Assembly (NCBI RefSeq): GCF_036084755.1
Contig: NZ_CP107968.1
Coordinates: 3,937,501-4,001,500 of the forward strand
Reading direction: 5' to 3'
DNA from: Streptomyces sp. NBC_00370
GTDB taxonomy: Bacteria; Actinomycetota; Actinomycetes; Streptomycetales; Streptomycetaceae
Length of the DNA: 64,000 bases
Shown in pieces: positions 1-8,639 of this stretch. A model generated the notes under the pieces. That model worked only from the letters and a program-made list of their open reading frames with translations. It did not search any database and was not told the DNA's origin. Every line of letters begins with the position of its first letter. The stretch's first letter is position 1. A program made the position numbers and the translations under genes.

Positions 1-1171
1 GCGTGACCACGGAGATCCGGATCTCGGACGTCGAGATCAGCTCGATGTTCACCCCTGCGTCGGACAGCGCCTCGAAGAAACCGGCCGTGACGCCCGGGTT
101 GGTCTTCATGCCGGCGCCGACGAGCGAGATCTTGGCGATCTGGTCGTCGTAGCGCAGCGAGGTGAAGCCGACGGCCGCCTTCGTACGCTCCAGCGCGTCG
201 ACGGCCTTGCGGCCCTCGGTCTTGGGGAGCGTGAACGAGATGTCGGTCAGCCCTGTCGCGGCCGCGGAGACGTTCTGCACGACCATGTCGATGTTGATCT
301 GGTTGTCGGCGATGGCGCGGAAGATCTTCGCGGCCTCGCCCGGCTTGTCGGGGACACCGACGACCGTGATCTTCGCCTCGGAGGTGTCATGGGCGACACC
401 GGAGATGATGGCCTGCTCCACCGTGCGGTCCCCTTGTGGCTCGTTGCTGACCCACGTGCCCTGCAGTCCCGAGAAGGACGAGCGGACATGGATCGGGATG
501 TTGTAGCGGCGTGCGTACTCCACGCACCGGTGCAGCAGCACCTTGGAGCCGGAGCTGGCGAGCTCCAGCATGTCCTCGAAGGAGATCCAGTCGATCTTCT
601 GGGCCTTCTTGACGACCCGGGGGTCGGCGGTGAAGACGCCGTCCACATCTGTATAGATCTCGCAGACCTCGGCGTCCAGGGCCGCGGCGAGCGCGACGGC
701 CGTGGTGTCCGAGCCGCCACGGCCCAGCGTGGTGATGTCCTTCTTGTCCTGGGACACGCCCTGGAAGCCCGCGACGATGGCGATGTTGCCCTCGTCGAGC
801 GCCGTACGGATCCGGCCCGGCGTGACATCGATGATGCGCGCTTTGTTGTGGACCGAGTCGGTGATGACACCCGCCTGGCTGCCGGTGAAGGACTGGGCCT
901 CATGGCCCAGATTGGCGATCGCCATGGCCAGCAGCGCCATGGAGATACGCTCTCCCGCGGTCAGCAGCATGTCGAACTCACGCCCGGCAGGGATCGGCGA
1001 TACCTGCTCGGCGAGATCGATCAACTCGTCCGTCGTGTCACCCATCGCCGACACCACGACGACCACCTGATGGCCGGTCTTCTTGGCGTCCACGATCCGC
1101 TTGGCGACCCGCTTGATGCCCTCGGCATCGGCTACGGAGGAGCCTCCGTACTTCTGCACGACAAGGCCCAC
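1..1171 (-). CDS. ask: Aspartate kinase (C-terminus beyond window)
   Basis: Catalyses ATP-dependent phosphorylation of L-aspartate, the first step to lysine, threonine, methionine and diaminopimelate. The visible 390 residues start at a GTG (1171-1169) preceded by a GAGGAG-type ribosome binding site. The start reads MGLVVQKYGGSS, the conserved KYGGSS kinase motif. The middle contains GRGGSDTTAV and the nucleotide-binding stretch around VDGVFTADPR. The second half carries the paired ACT regulatory domains (ITVVGVPDKPGEAAKIF), so lysine/threonine feedback control is expected. Only the last roughly 35 residues lie outside the window. In Streptomyces asd normally follows ask in the same direction, which would be off the left edge. 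Confidence 0.96.
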   Translation of the reverse strand, partial: MGLVVQKYGGSSVADAEGIKRVAKRIVDAKKTGHQVVVVVSAMGDTTDELIDLAEQVSPIPAGREFDMLLTAGERISMALLAMAIANLGHEAQSFTGSQAGVITDSVHNKARIIDVTPGRIRTALDEGNIAIVAGFQGVSQDKKDITTLGRGGSDTTAVALAAALDAEVCEIYTDVDGVFTADPRVVKKAQKIDWISFEDMLELASSGSKVLLHRCVEYARRYNIPIHVRSSFSGLQGTWVSNEPQGDRTVEQAIISGVAHDTSEAKITVVGVPDKPGEAAKIFRAIADNQINIDMVVQNVSAAATGLTDISFTLPKTEGRKAVDALERTKAAVGFTSLRYDDQIAKISLVGAGMKTNPGVTAGFFEALSDAGVNIELISTSEIRISVVT

Positions 1172-1469
1172 GTGCGCTCCTCGCTCGATCCATTTGATGC
1201 GGTCGTCTCAGTTTAACGAGCGGCCGCACGACGCCTCTGATGTATCACATGATGAGATGTCCCGCTCACTCCGTGATCACCGGACGCCGCATGCGGCCGC
1301 TCGGACGGTATCCATGCCCCGGCTCACGTCACACACACGAAACGTAAGCCACGTCACAGCCGTGCCGGGCACAATGGAAGGTGTCCGGCCCCCCACCTCG
1401 GATCCCCCGGCTCGGACCTGGGCGGCCGGAGCCCGACAAGGGCGGCCAGGGCCGCCGGTGAGGATTGTG
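1172..1469. other. Intergenic region between divergent ask and RibD-like gene
   Basis: About 300 bases without a convincing gene. Open frames that cross it lack ribosome binding sites and have non-Streptomyces third-base usage. It must hold the promoters of both divergent genes. I see no strong hairpin or repeat in it. Confidence 0.5.
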
Positions 1470-2036
1470 ATGCGGAAAATCGTCCTGCAGATGTCGGTGT
1501 CCCTCGACGGGTTCTTCGAGGGGCCCGAGCGGCAGATCGACTGGCACATGGTCGACGAGGAGCTGGCCGCCCATTTCAACGACGAGCTGCGGACCATGGG
1601 CGGCTTCCTGGACGGGCGGATCACCTGGGAGCTGATGGCGTCCTACTGGCCCACCGCCGACGCCGACCCCGACAGCAGCCCGGCGACGGCCGAGTTCGCC
1701 CGGATCTGGCGGGACATGCCGAAGGTCGTCTACTCCACGACGCTGGACCATGCCGACTGGAACACCACCGTCGAGCGGGAGGTCGATCCCGACGCGGTCC
1801 GGGCCCTCAAGGCGCAGCCGGGCGGTGACCTCGCCGTCGGCGGGGCGCGGCTGGCGGAGGCCTTCCGGCAGTACGACCTGATCGACGAGTACCGCATCTA
1901 TGTGCACCCGGTCCTCATCGGGCGTGGCACCCCGCTGTTCCGTCCTTCGGACGCGGCGGTGACCGAGCTGCGGCTGAGCGAGACGCGGACCTTCGGGAAC
2001 GGGGTCGTGCTGCTGCGGCACGAGCGACTCACGTGA
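1470..2036 (+). CDS. RibD C-terminal-domain (dihydrofolate-reductase-like) protein
   Basis: 188-residue protein of the RibD_C/DHFR-like superfamily, which binds NADPH and reduces small substrates. The specific substrate is unknown. Family marks are the opening MRKIVLQMSVSLDGFFEG, the central GGFLDGRITWELM, LAVGGARLAEAF (the G-G-x-L segment near the cofactor) and the late YVHPVLIGRGTPLF. The ATG at 1470 has GGTGAGG seven bases upstream. The frame stays open far upstream, but that extension has poor codon usage and overlaps the ask promoter region, so I reject it. It stands alone between divergent ask and the downstream LacI gene. Confidence 0.9.
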   Translation: MRKIVLQMSVSLDGFFEGPERQIDWHMVDEELAAHFNDELRTMGGFLDGRITWELMASYWPTADADPDSSPATAEFARIWRDMPKVVYSTTLDHADWNTTVEREVDPDAVRALKAQPGGDLAVGGARLAEAFRQYDLIDEYRIYVHPVLIGRGTPLFRPSDAAVTELRLSETRTFGNGVVLLRHERLT

Positions 2037-2120
2037 CGCCTGGGAGACGGGCCGGTCGCTGTGCGGGGAGACCGGCCGGCGGACCTGGCGGCGGACCCGT
2101 CGGCGGACTCGTCGGCGGAC

Positions 2121-2136
2121 CGGAGAGCGCTCTCCG
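2121..2136. promoter_or_regulatory. LacI-family operator (probable autoregulation site)
   Basis: Perfect 16-base palindrome CGGAGAGCGCTCTCCG ending 19 bases before the LacI-family start codon. It shares the GAGAGCGCTCT core with sites at 5587 and 6862. LacI regulators of Streptomyces sugar genes (for example CebR, TGGGAGCGCTCCCA) bind very similar sequences. Assignment to the adjacent regulator is an inference from position. Confidence 0.7.
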
Positions 2137-2155
2137 CCCGCTGTAAAGTGCAGCC

Positions 2156-3214
2156 ATGAAAAGAGAGTCGGACGCGCAGGCCGGCGGGCCCACGCTGGAG
2201 GATGTGGCGCGGGCCGCAGGGGTGTCGCGGGCGACCGTCTCGCGGGTCATCAACGGCATCCGTAACGTCGACCCCGCGATCCAGCAGACCGTGCGCCAGG
2301 CCGTCGCCGCCACCGGGTACGCGCCGAACCGCGCCGCCAGATCGCTCGTCACCCGGCGCGCCGAGATCATCGCCCTGGTGGTGTCAGGGGCGGGCGACGC
2401 CTCGGAGGCCGGCCAGAACGCCTTCGCGTCACGGGTGTTCGCCGACCCGTTCTTCGGCCGGGTGGCCAGCGGCGTCATCGGCTATCTGCGGCCGCGCTCG
2501 ATGCATCCGGTGCTGATGTTCGCCGAAACCTCGGCCGCCCGTGAGCAGGTCGTCAACTTCCTGCGGCAGGGCAGCGCCGACGGCGCGCTGATCGTCTCCA
2601 CGCACGCCGAGGACCCGCTGCCCGCGATGGTCGCCGAAGCGGGCCTGCCCGCCGTGCTGTTCGCCCGCCCCGCCGGCCGCGTACCGATCAGTTACGTGGA
2701 CCTCGCGCACCAGGACGGCGCGCGACTGGCCACCGAGCATCTGCTGGCGCGCGGCTGCCGGCGGCTGGTGACGATCGCAGGACCGCAGGACGTCGCGGCG
2801 GGCCACGACCGGCTGACCGGCTTCCAGGACGCGATGGCGCGGCACGGCTACCCGTACACCCCGGTGGCCGAGGCGGACTTCACGCTGCGCGGCGGCGAGG
2901 AGGCGATGGCCGCCCTGCTCGCGCAGGAGCCCGACCTGGACGGTGTGTTCGCCGCCAACGACCTGATGGCGCAGGGCGCTTGCGTGGTGCTGCGCGAGCG
3001 CGGCCGACGGGTCCCCGAGGACGTCGCCGTCGTCGGCTTCGACGACAGCTCGGTGGCGGCCGCCGCCCGGCCGGCGCTGACCACCGTGCGGCAGCCGGTC
3101 GAGGACATGGCCGCCGACATGGCCCGGCTGCTCCAGGAGCACATCGAGCGCCAGGACCGGGCGGTGACGTCGGTCATCTTCGAACCGGAGCTGGTGGTAC
3201 GGGAGTCGGCCTGA
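2156..3214 (+). CDS. LacI-family transcriptional regulator
   Basis: 352-residue repressor. Residues about 12-60 form the LacI helix-turn-helix and hinge (TLEDVARAAGVSRATVSRVI, then TGYAPNRAARSLVTRR). The remainder is the periplasmic-binding-protein-like sugar-sensing domain (GADGALIVSTH-type core, GVFAANDLMAQGA, VAVVGFDDSSVA, TTVRQPVEDM). The start lies just downstream of a palindromic operator, so it probably represses itself. Matching operators precede the secreted glycoside hydrolase (5510) and DUF1996 (6776) genes, which I take as its local targets. The inducing sugar cannot be read from sequence. Confidence 0.95.
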   Translation: MKRESDAQAGGPTLEDVARAAGVSRATVSRVINGIRNVDPAIQQTVRQAVAATGYAPNRAARSLVTRRAEIIALVVSGAGDASEAGQNAFASRVFADPFFGRVASGVIGYLRPRSMHPVLMFAETSAAREQVVNFLRQGSADGALIVSTHAEDPLPAMVAEAGLPAVLFARPAGRVPISYVDLAHQDGARLATEHLLARGCRRLVTIAGPQDVAAGHDRLTGFQDAMARHGYPYTPVAEADFTLRGGEEAMAALLAQEPDLDGVFAANDLMAQGACVVLRERGRRVPEDVAVVGFDDSSVAAAARPALTTVRQPVEDMAADMARLLQEHIERQDRAVTSVIFEPELVVRESA

Positions 3215-3229
3215 GCCGTACGTGCGTAC

Positions 3230-3266
3230 GCCGGTGCCCGGGACCACCTCGGTCCCGGGCACCGGC
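3230..3266. terminator. Bidirectional hairpin terminator
   Basis: Perfect 16-base-pair stem (3230-3245 with 3251-3266), loop ACCTC, in the short gap between the convergent LacI and DoxX genes. There is no T-run, as is usual for Streptomyces terminators. Confidence 0.75.
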
Positions 3267-3295
3267 GGTACGGCTCACTCACGCGTACGGCTCGG

Positions 3296-3715
3296 TCAGG
3301 CGGCCGCCGCCGCGAGCGCCGATCTGCGGCGGGCCGTGAACACCCGGTCGAGCGCCAGCGCCCCCGGCCCGGTGAACACGATGAGCAGGAACGCCCAGCA
3401 GAAGAACACCGGCAGCTCGCCACCGTTCTCCAGCGGGAACAGCCCGCGCGCCTGATGGACGTCGAAGTAGGCGAACGCCATCGATCCCGAGTTCACCAGG
3501 GCCGCTGCCCTGGTACCGAGACCGAGCAACACCAGCGTCCCGCCGACGAGTTGGATGACGGCCGCGTACCAGCCCGGCCACTCACCCGCGGGCAGCGGGC
3601 CCATGCCCAGGATCCCGAAGAGCGACGACGCACCATGGCAGACGAAGAGCAGGGCGACGACGATACGGAACAGACTGAGCGTGTAGGGCTGAGCCTGGTC
3701 GAGGCGTGTGTTCAT
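3296..3715 (-). CDS. DoxX-family membrane protein
   Basis: 139-residue integral membrane protein of the DoxX/TQO small subunit family, with four predicted membrane segments. Recognisable parts are LFRIVVALLFVCHGASSLFG near the start, GTLVLLGLGTRAAALVNSGSMAFAYF in the middle and LPVFFCWAFLLIVFTGPGALALDR near the end. DoxX proteins often act in redox stress or as accessory membrane subunits; no specific role can be given here. It begins 22 bases after the glycoside hydrolase stop on the same strand, so the two are probably co-transcribed and share the operator at 5587. Confidence 0.9.
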   Translation of the reverse strand: MNTRLDQAQPYTLSLFRIVVALLFVCHGASSLFGILGMGPLPAGEWPGWYAAVIQLVGGTLVLLGLGTRAAALVNSGSMAFAYFDVHQARGLFPLENGGELPVFFCWAFLLIVFTGPGALALDRVFTARRRSALAAAAA

Positions 3716-3737
3716 GAGAGGTCAACTCCTCGGCAGA

Positions 3738-5510
3738 TCAGTGGTAGACGCCGAACTCGTAGAGCGAGTACCCGTAGCCCGTACCGCGCGCCGTGCCCAG
3801 CAGCCGGACGTAGCGTCCCGTGCCGTTGACGTCGATGTCGTCCACGTTGCCGTTGCCGTCCGTCACCGACTTGACCGTCGTCCAGTTCTGCCCGTCGTCG
3901 GACGTCTGGATGTCGTACCCCTTCGCGTACGCCGACTCCCACGCGAGCTGCACGTGGTTGAAGCTCGTCGAGGTGCCCAGGTCGACCTGGAGCCACTGCG
4001 GGTCGGCCCACTCGCTCGACCAGCGGGTGCCGAGGTTTCCGTCCACGGCGTCGGCGGCCGTGCACGGGCAGCCGCCCGTCGGGTCGGTCTGGAAGGTCGA
4101 AGCGGTGGCGGGCTTGCCCTGCGCGACGTTCGTACCGGCCGGCTTCGGGGCCACGACCTTCAGGGACTTGGTCTCGATGCCGACGTTGCCCTTGCCGTCG
4201 GTGGCCTTCACATAGACCTTGTAGACGCCGATCTTGTCCGGCACCTTCGCGGTCAGCGTGCCGTTGCCGTGGTCGGTGGTCGCTGCGGGGACGAGCCCCT
4301 TGTCACCGTCGATGTAGTTGCTGCTGAAGAGGAGTTGGTAGGTGATCTGGTCACCGTCCGGGTCGGTCGTCTTCGTGCTGACCGTCACGTCGGAGCCTGC
4401 CGCCACTCCGTCGGTGGCGCCGTTGACGACCATGTCCGTGATGCGCGGCGGGGTGTTGTCACCGGCCGTGTTGCCGCCGTACGCCTGCTTCACCGCGTAG
4501 TACGACAGCCGCTTCAGACCGTCGGGCAGCAGGTTGAACCACACACCGCCGAAGTCGTTCTCCGTGCCGTAGTGGAACATCGTCGCGCCGAGCGCCACAC
4601 CCTGGTGTCCGGTGATGCAGCCCCACGCCTTGGTGTACCCCTCGGCCTTCTGCACGTCGGTGGGCTCGTCGGGCACGCCGTTCGCGTCGTCCGGCACCTC
4701 CCACTCACCGGCCGGACCCGTCTCGGTGACGATGTACGGCTTGGTGTAACCGCCCTGCTCCCAGGTGTTCTTGATGTCGCAGACGGCGTTGTAGGAGTTG
4801 ACCGCGTACAGGTCGAGGTCGGGCGCGTTCTTCTTGTAGTACGGCCAGGCGCCGGTCCACGCGTCGGTCGAGGTCACCGGGTGGTTCGGGTCGACGGAGT
4901 GGATCTTCTTCGCCACGTCGTTGACGAAGGTGGTGTACGCGTCGCGCTGCCGCTCCAACTCGTCGCCGCTGTAGCAGTTCTGCAGGCCGAGCACGGACTC
5001 GTTGCCGACGTTCCACATCAGGACGCCGGGGTTGTCCTTGTAGGTGTCGACCCACTTGGGGAACTCGGCGAGCATGTCGTTCTTGTACGTGGTGTCCGTC
5101 AGGTAGTTGACACAGCCACCGGCACCGGGACCACCGCCCGGCTGCAGCCAGAAGCCCGCGATGACCTTGACGCCGTTGGCGGCGGCCGCGTCCAGCAGCG
5201 GCGCGCTCGTGGCGTCGGTGCCCCAGGTACGTATGGTGTTGACGCCCATCGACGCCACGTCCGGCATGTACTTGGCCGCGTCGGCGACGGACGGGCCCCA
5301 GGTGAGCCCCTTGATCTGGTACGGCGCTCCGTCGACGGTGAGCTGCCAATTGCCCTGTGATCCGGTCACCTTGACGACGCTGCCGGCTGCCTGCGCGGCC
5401 GGGGCCTGGAGCCCGATGAGGGCCCCGGCGAGCATCGCGGCGGTCGCGACGGGGGCGACGGCGCGTTTCGCACTACGGGCCACGGATGCCCGGGTGGGGG
5501 GACGGTGCAT
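3738..5510 (-). CDS. Secreted glycoside hydrolase with Ig-like and F5/8 type C (CBM32-like) domains
   Basis: 590 residues with an N-terminal twin-basic signal peptide ending near AAQAAG. Residues about 45-360 form a clan-A TIM barrel of the GH2/GH5 type. MWNVGNES carries the acid/base glutamate and YIVTETGP the nucleophile glutamate. An Ig-like domain of about 90 residues follows, then a discoidin/F5-8 type C domain (NVAQGKPATASTF to the end), a galactose-type sugar-binding module. The enzyme is therefore exported and probably cleaves a plant or fungal polysaccharide; exact specificity is not readable. An operator-like sequence lies 77 bases upstream, and DoxX follows in the same unit. Confidence 0.88.
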   Translation of the reverse strand: MHRPPTRASVARSAKRAVAPVATAAMLAGALIGLQAPAAQAAGSVVKVTGSQGNWQLTVDGAPYQIKGLTWGPSVADAAKYMPDVASMGVNTIRTWGTDATSAPLLDAAAANGVKVIAGFWLQPGGGPGAGGCVNYLTDTTYKNDMLAEFPKWVDTYKDNPGVLMWNVGNESVLGLQNCYSGDELERQRDAYTTFVNDVAKKIHSVDPNHPVTSTDAWTGAWPYYKKNAPDLDLYAVNSYNAVCDIKNTWEQGGYTKPYIVTETGPAGEWEVPDDANGVPDEPTDVQKAEGYTKAWGCITGHQGVALGATMFHYGTENDFGGVWFNLLPDGLKRLSYYAVKQAYGGNTAGDNTPPRITDMVVNGATDGVAAGSDVTVSTKTTDPDGDQITYQLLFSSNYIDGDKGLVPAATTDHGNGTLTAKVPDKIGVYKVYVKATDGKGNVGIETKSLKVVAPKPAGTNVAQGKPATASTFQTDPTGGCPCTAADAVDGNLGTRWSSEWADPQWLQVDLGTSTSFNHVQLAWESAYAKGYDIQTSDDGQNWTTVKSVTDGNGNVDDIDVNGTGRYVRLLGTARGTGYGYSLYEFGVYH

Positions 5511-5586
5511 GGTTCCTGTGCTCCTTCATGGGGGGACATGGAGTCGGGCGCGGCGGGTCGGGTGGGTCCGGCGCGCCGCGCCCGGG

Positions 5587-5603
5587 TTGGGAGAGCGCTC
5601 TAT
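5587..5603. promoter_or_regulatory. Operator-like GAGAGCGCTCT palindrome upstream of glycoside hydrolase
   Basis: TTGGGAGAGCGCTCTAT: the left half matches the perfect site at 6862 exactly, while the right half is degenerate at its last bases. Centred between 5596 and 5597, about 85 bases before the glycoside hydrolase start on the minus strand. Confidence 0.65.
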
Positions 5604-5654
5604 CGGCTGGTCGGGGATGGTTCTTGACCGAAGGGCGCCGTGGGGTGGCGAGGG

Positions 5655-6776
5655 TTACGGCAGCTCGTAGTTGGCGTTGAGCGCCGCGCCCTTCTCGGGG
5701 TGGGCTTCGTCGTAGCCGTGCGCGTCACACTGCAGGCCACCGTTGATGCAGTGGGTGACCATCGCGTTGAGTGTCGCGTTGTCCCAGCCGTTGAAGAAGT
5801 CGTAGTGGAACGAGAACCCGGCGCCGCTGGCCAGCCGGAGCTTCGAGGTGTCACCGTTGACCGGCCAGGCCATCTTGAACTCGATCATCGGCAGCGCCAC
5901 GGGGTGGTCGGCCGGGCAGACGTTCTGGTTGTTGCCCGAAGCGACCGGGTAGGCCATGTGCGCCTTGTGATCCGGTGTGTCGAGGTGGATGCCGTCCCAG
6001 CAACTCGGCGCCTGGAGACGCAGGTTGAGCTGCGTGTCCGGGGTGGTCGGGCAACTGGCCGGGAAGTCGAAGTTCTTGTACGACGTCCCGCACTCCCAGC
6101 CTTCGACCGTGCCCTTGAGGTTCTTGAACTCGTCCTTGGTCTGCATGGGGCTGCCGACCACGAACCGCAGTCCCTTGGGGAACGGGCGGACGCTGGTGTA
6201 GTCGTTGACGCTGGACTTGTAGTAGATGGTCTGTTCGCCGACCGGCAGGACCTTCTGGTCCCCGTTGAACAGACTCGGCATCCAGTACCCGGACTTGTCA
6301 CCGGGAGCCAGGCACGCGGTGGTGCCGTTCTCGATCGAGGCCGTCGTGGTGTTGGCGTTGGTGAGGCTGTTGCCCATGAAGGTGTGGTCATGGGACTTCC
6401 CGGGCTGTCCCGGGTAGACGATCGGGTCGTCGGGCAGGGTGTGGTTCGGCGCGCACTTGGCCTGGAACTCGTGGAAGTACGCGTGCGGCGGCTCATACGT
6501 CGACGGGGTGACGCCGGTGACCGGCGGATTGGCCATGATGTATCCGTCGCCGTCCGGGTCGTCGCCCGAAGCCTGCGTGGACGCGGGCATCTTCATCCCG
6601 GCCATCTGCATGCCCGAGTGCCCGTCCGATTTCTTCGCCGGCGCAGCCGCGTGCGTGGCTGCCGGCGTATCTGCGGATGCGCTCCCCATCATCGCGAGAC
6701 CGCCCACGCCAACCGTGGTCAGGCTCATCGCGGTGAACAAGAGCAGTCCGGAGAAGACTCTGGACCTCCGTGCCAT
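5655..6776 (-). CDS. Secreted DUF1996 domain protein
   Basis: 373-residue exported protein. Residues 1-35 are a signal peptide. Residues 36-95 are a low-complexity linker. The rest is DUF1996, with its diagnostic FQAKCAPNHTLPDDPIVYPG and SHDHTFMGN segments and later CW-D-G-DHK-HMAYP-type motifs. The domain is shared with fungal secreted proteins, where it often accompanies carbohydrate-binding modules. Its biochemical activity is not established. A perfect 18-base LacI-type operator sits about 86 bases upstream, linking it to the nearby glycoside hydrolase and regulator. Confidence 0.9.
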   Translation of the reverse strand: MARRSRVFSGLLLFTAMSLTTVGVGGLAMMGSASADTPAATHAAAPAKKSDGHSGMQMAGMKMPASTQASGDDPDGDGYIMANPPVTGVTPSTYEPPHAYFHEFQAKCAPNHTLPDDPIVYPGQPGKSHDHTFMGNSLTNANTTTASIENGTTACLAPGDKSGYWMPSLFNGDQKVLPVGEQTIYYKSSVNDYTSVRPFPKGLRFVVGSPMQTKDEFKNLKGTVEGWECGTSYKNFDFPASCPTTPDTQLNLRLQAPSCWDGIHLDTPDHKAHMAYPVASGNNQNVCPADHPVALPMIEFKMAWPVNGDTSKLRLASGAGFSFHYDFFNGWDNATLNAMVTHCINGGLQCDAHGYDEAHPEKGAALNANYELP

Positions 6777-6861
6777 GGAGACCTCCTACTGCGTCATTGC
6801 GGATTCCCGGAACCGGACGGCCACCACGACAGGCGCTCGCCGCGGCGGCCGGCCAGCTTGC

Positions 6862-6879
6862 TGGGAGAGCGCTCTCCCA
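6862..6879. promoter_or_regulatory. LacI-family operator upstream of DUF1996 gene
   Basis: Perfect 18-base palindrome TGGGAGAGCGCTCTCCCA, the best of the three related sites in this region. It lies between the DUF1996 start (6776, minus) and the end of the GlxA-type regulator. Confidence 0.75.
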
Positions 6880-7047
6880 ACTCGGAGTGTTCCGCTCCTG
6901 ACAAGAGCGTGTCAATACTTCGTGAACGCCTGACGCCCCCTCAGCCCCGCGCCGCAAGGCCCGGAACACCGCCCGGCCTGCACAGAGTTCACCTACGGGG
7001 GGATGTCACAGAAGTTACGACGAGACGCGCCGCGCTGCCCGAAGGGG

Positions 7048-7986
7048 TCAGCTGAAGGTGCGGCGGTAGGTGTGGGGGCTCACGCCTGTCGTCTTTTTGA
7101 AGCGGTCGCGGAACGCGGTCGGTGAGCCGAAGCCGACCTGGGCACCGATGCGTTCGACGGAGTGGCCGGTGGTCTCCAGCAGGTGCTGGGCCTGGCGGAT
7201 ACGGGCCCGGTGCAGCCACTGGAGCGGTGTGCTGCCGGTCTGTTCGCGGAACCGGCGGATCAGGGTCCTGGTGCTGGTCCCCGCCTGGGCGGCGATGTCG
7301 GCGAGGGTGAGCGTGGAGCCCAGGTTCTCCTGCAGCCAGCCCAGCAGGGATTCCAGGGCGGAGCCCTGTGGTGTCGGCGCGTGGTCGTGGACGATGAACT
7401 GCGCCTGGCCGCCCTCGCGTTCCAGGGGCATGACGGACAGCCGGGCCGCGTCGGCGGCGACGGCCGAGCCGTAGTCGCCGCGGATCATGTGCAGACAGAG
7501 GTCCAGCCCGGCGGCGGCGCCCGCCGAGGTGAGGAACTGCCCGTTGTCGACGTACAGGACGTCCGGGTCGACGTCGATACGCGGATACGTGGCGGCCAGC
7601 AGGTCGGTCACGATCCAGTGGGTGGTGGCCCGCAGCCCGTCCAGCAGCCCGGTCGCGGCCAGCGGGAACGTACCGGTGCAGATGGACGCGATACGCGTCC
7701 CGTCGGCGGCGGCGGCACGCAGCGCGTCATGGACGGCGGGTGAGAGCGGGGCCAGGGGATCGTTCGTACCGGGCACGATGATCGTGTCCGCCCCCTTGAG
7801 CCCGTCGATCCCCCAGGGCGCGCGCAGCTGGAAGGCCCCGGCGTCGATCTCCGGCCGCTCGGCGCAGACCCGTATCTGGTAACCGGCGCGGCCGTCCGGG
7901 AGACGGGGGCGGGTGAAGACCTCGATCGGGGTGGACAGGTCGAACGGGACCACCCGGTCCAGGGCGAGGACGGCGATGGTGTGCAT
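7048..7986 (-). CDS. GlxA/FtrA-type AraC-family regulator
   Basis: 312 residues. Residues about 1-190 form a DJ-1/PfpI (class I glutamine amidotransferase-like) sensor domain containing TRIASICTGTFPLAATGLL, where a cysteine sits in the nucleophile-elbow position. Residues about 210-312 form the double helix-turn-helix AraC domain (LTLADIAAQAGTSTRTLIRR, ending VSPHTYRRTFS). Starts at ATG 7986 close to, and divergent from, the DUF6010 gene at 8236, which makes that gene pair the most likely target. Ligand unknown. Confidence 0.93.
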   Translation of the reverse strand: MHTIAVLALDRVVPFDLSTPIEVFTRPRLPDGRAGYQIRVCAERPEIDAGAFQLRAPWGIDGLKGADTIIVPGTNDPLAPLSPAVHDALRAAAADGTRIASICTGTFPLAATGLLDGLRATTHWIVTDLLAATYPRIDVDPDVLYVDNGQFLTSAGAAAGLDLCLHMIRGDYGSAVAADAARLSVMPLEREGGQAQFIVHDHAPTPQGSALESLLGWLQENLGSTLTLADIAAQAGTSTRTLIRRFREQTGSTPLQWLHRARIRQAQHLLETTGHSVERIGAQVGFGSPTAFRDRFKKTTGVSPHTYRRTFS

Positions 7987-8235
7987 GGCGACAACATACC
8001 TCTGCGCGGGTGGGTGATTCCGCTCCTAAGGCGTCGTAGCCCTTGGTTCAGGCAGGTCAGGGCCGCTTGATTCGGATTGGCGATATCCCGTTGAAAGGTG
8101 TCACTCACGCCACTGGGAGACGGCCCGGCCGCCGCATAGCGTCTGGAGCGACCCCCGGTCGACACCGGCCGACACCGGCCGACACAGGTCGACGCCGGCC
8201 GGCACGTGCCGGACTCCCGCAGACAGGACGCACTG

Positions 8236-8637
8236 ATGCTTGTCGTCGCGCCGATCGTGATCGGCCTCGCGTATGTGGCGGCGATGTCGCCGCTGCGCGA
8301 ACCGCACCGCCGCCGGCTCAACGTGCTGATGCTCGCGGGCGCCGGCGCCGCGTATCTCAGCAGCGGTGGCGTCGGGCGCTGGGAGATCGCGTTCACCGCC
8401 GTGGTGACGTACTGCGCCTGGCGCGGGCTGTCCGACTACCGCTGGATCGGCGTGGGTTGGCTGCTGCACACCGGCTGGGACGTCGTCCACGCGGTCCGTG
8501 GCGTACCCATCCTGCCCTTCGCCGAGCACTCCTCGACGGGCTGCGCGATCTGCGATCCCGTCATCGCGGTGTGGTGCCTGTCCGGCGGGCGCCCGCTGAC
8601 CGAACTGTTCCGCCGTCCCGCCACCTCGAAAGCCTGA
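8236..8637 (+). CDS. DUF6010-family membrane protein
   Basis: 133-residue hydrophobic protein with about four membrane spans. GVGWLLHTGWDVVHAVRG and the HSSTGCAICDPVIAVWCL segment, with conserved His/Cys, are typical of DUF6010. I place the start at ATG 8236, which has AGGA nine bases upstream; a GTG 30 bases earlier lies in a repetitive GACACCGGCC tract without a ribosome binding site. The next gene starts two bases after this stop, so the pair is translationally linked. Function unknown. Confidence 0.82.
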   Translation: MLVVAPIVIGLAYVAAMSPLREPHRRRLNVLMLAGAGAAYLSSGGVGRWEIAFTAVVTYCAWRGLSDYRWIGVGWLLHTGWDVVHAVRGVPILPFAEHSSTGCAICDPVIAVWCLSGGRPLTELFRRPATSKA

Positions 8638-8639
8638 CC

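Noticed and set aside
1083..1469. N-terminal extension of the RibD-like gene
   Set aside because: The extension overlaps ask and its promoter, and the family-typical start MRKIVLQ has a good ribosome binding site at 1470.
3708..5360. Long plus-strand open frame (550 codons) opposite the glycoside hydrolase
   Set aside because: Arg/Val/Gly-rich shadow of the minus-strand gene with no ribosome binding site or recognisable domain; the opposite strand has a signal peptide and catalytic motifs.
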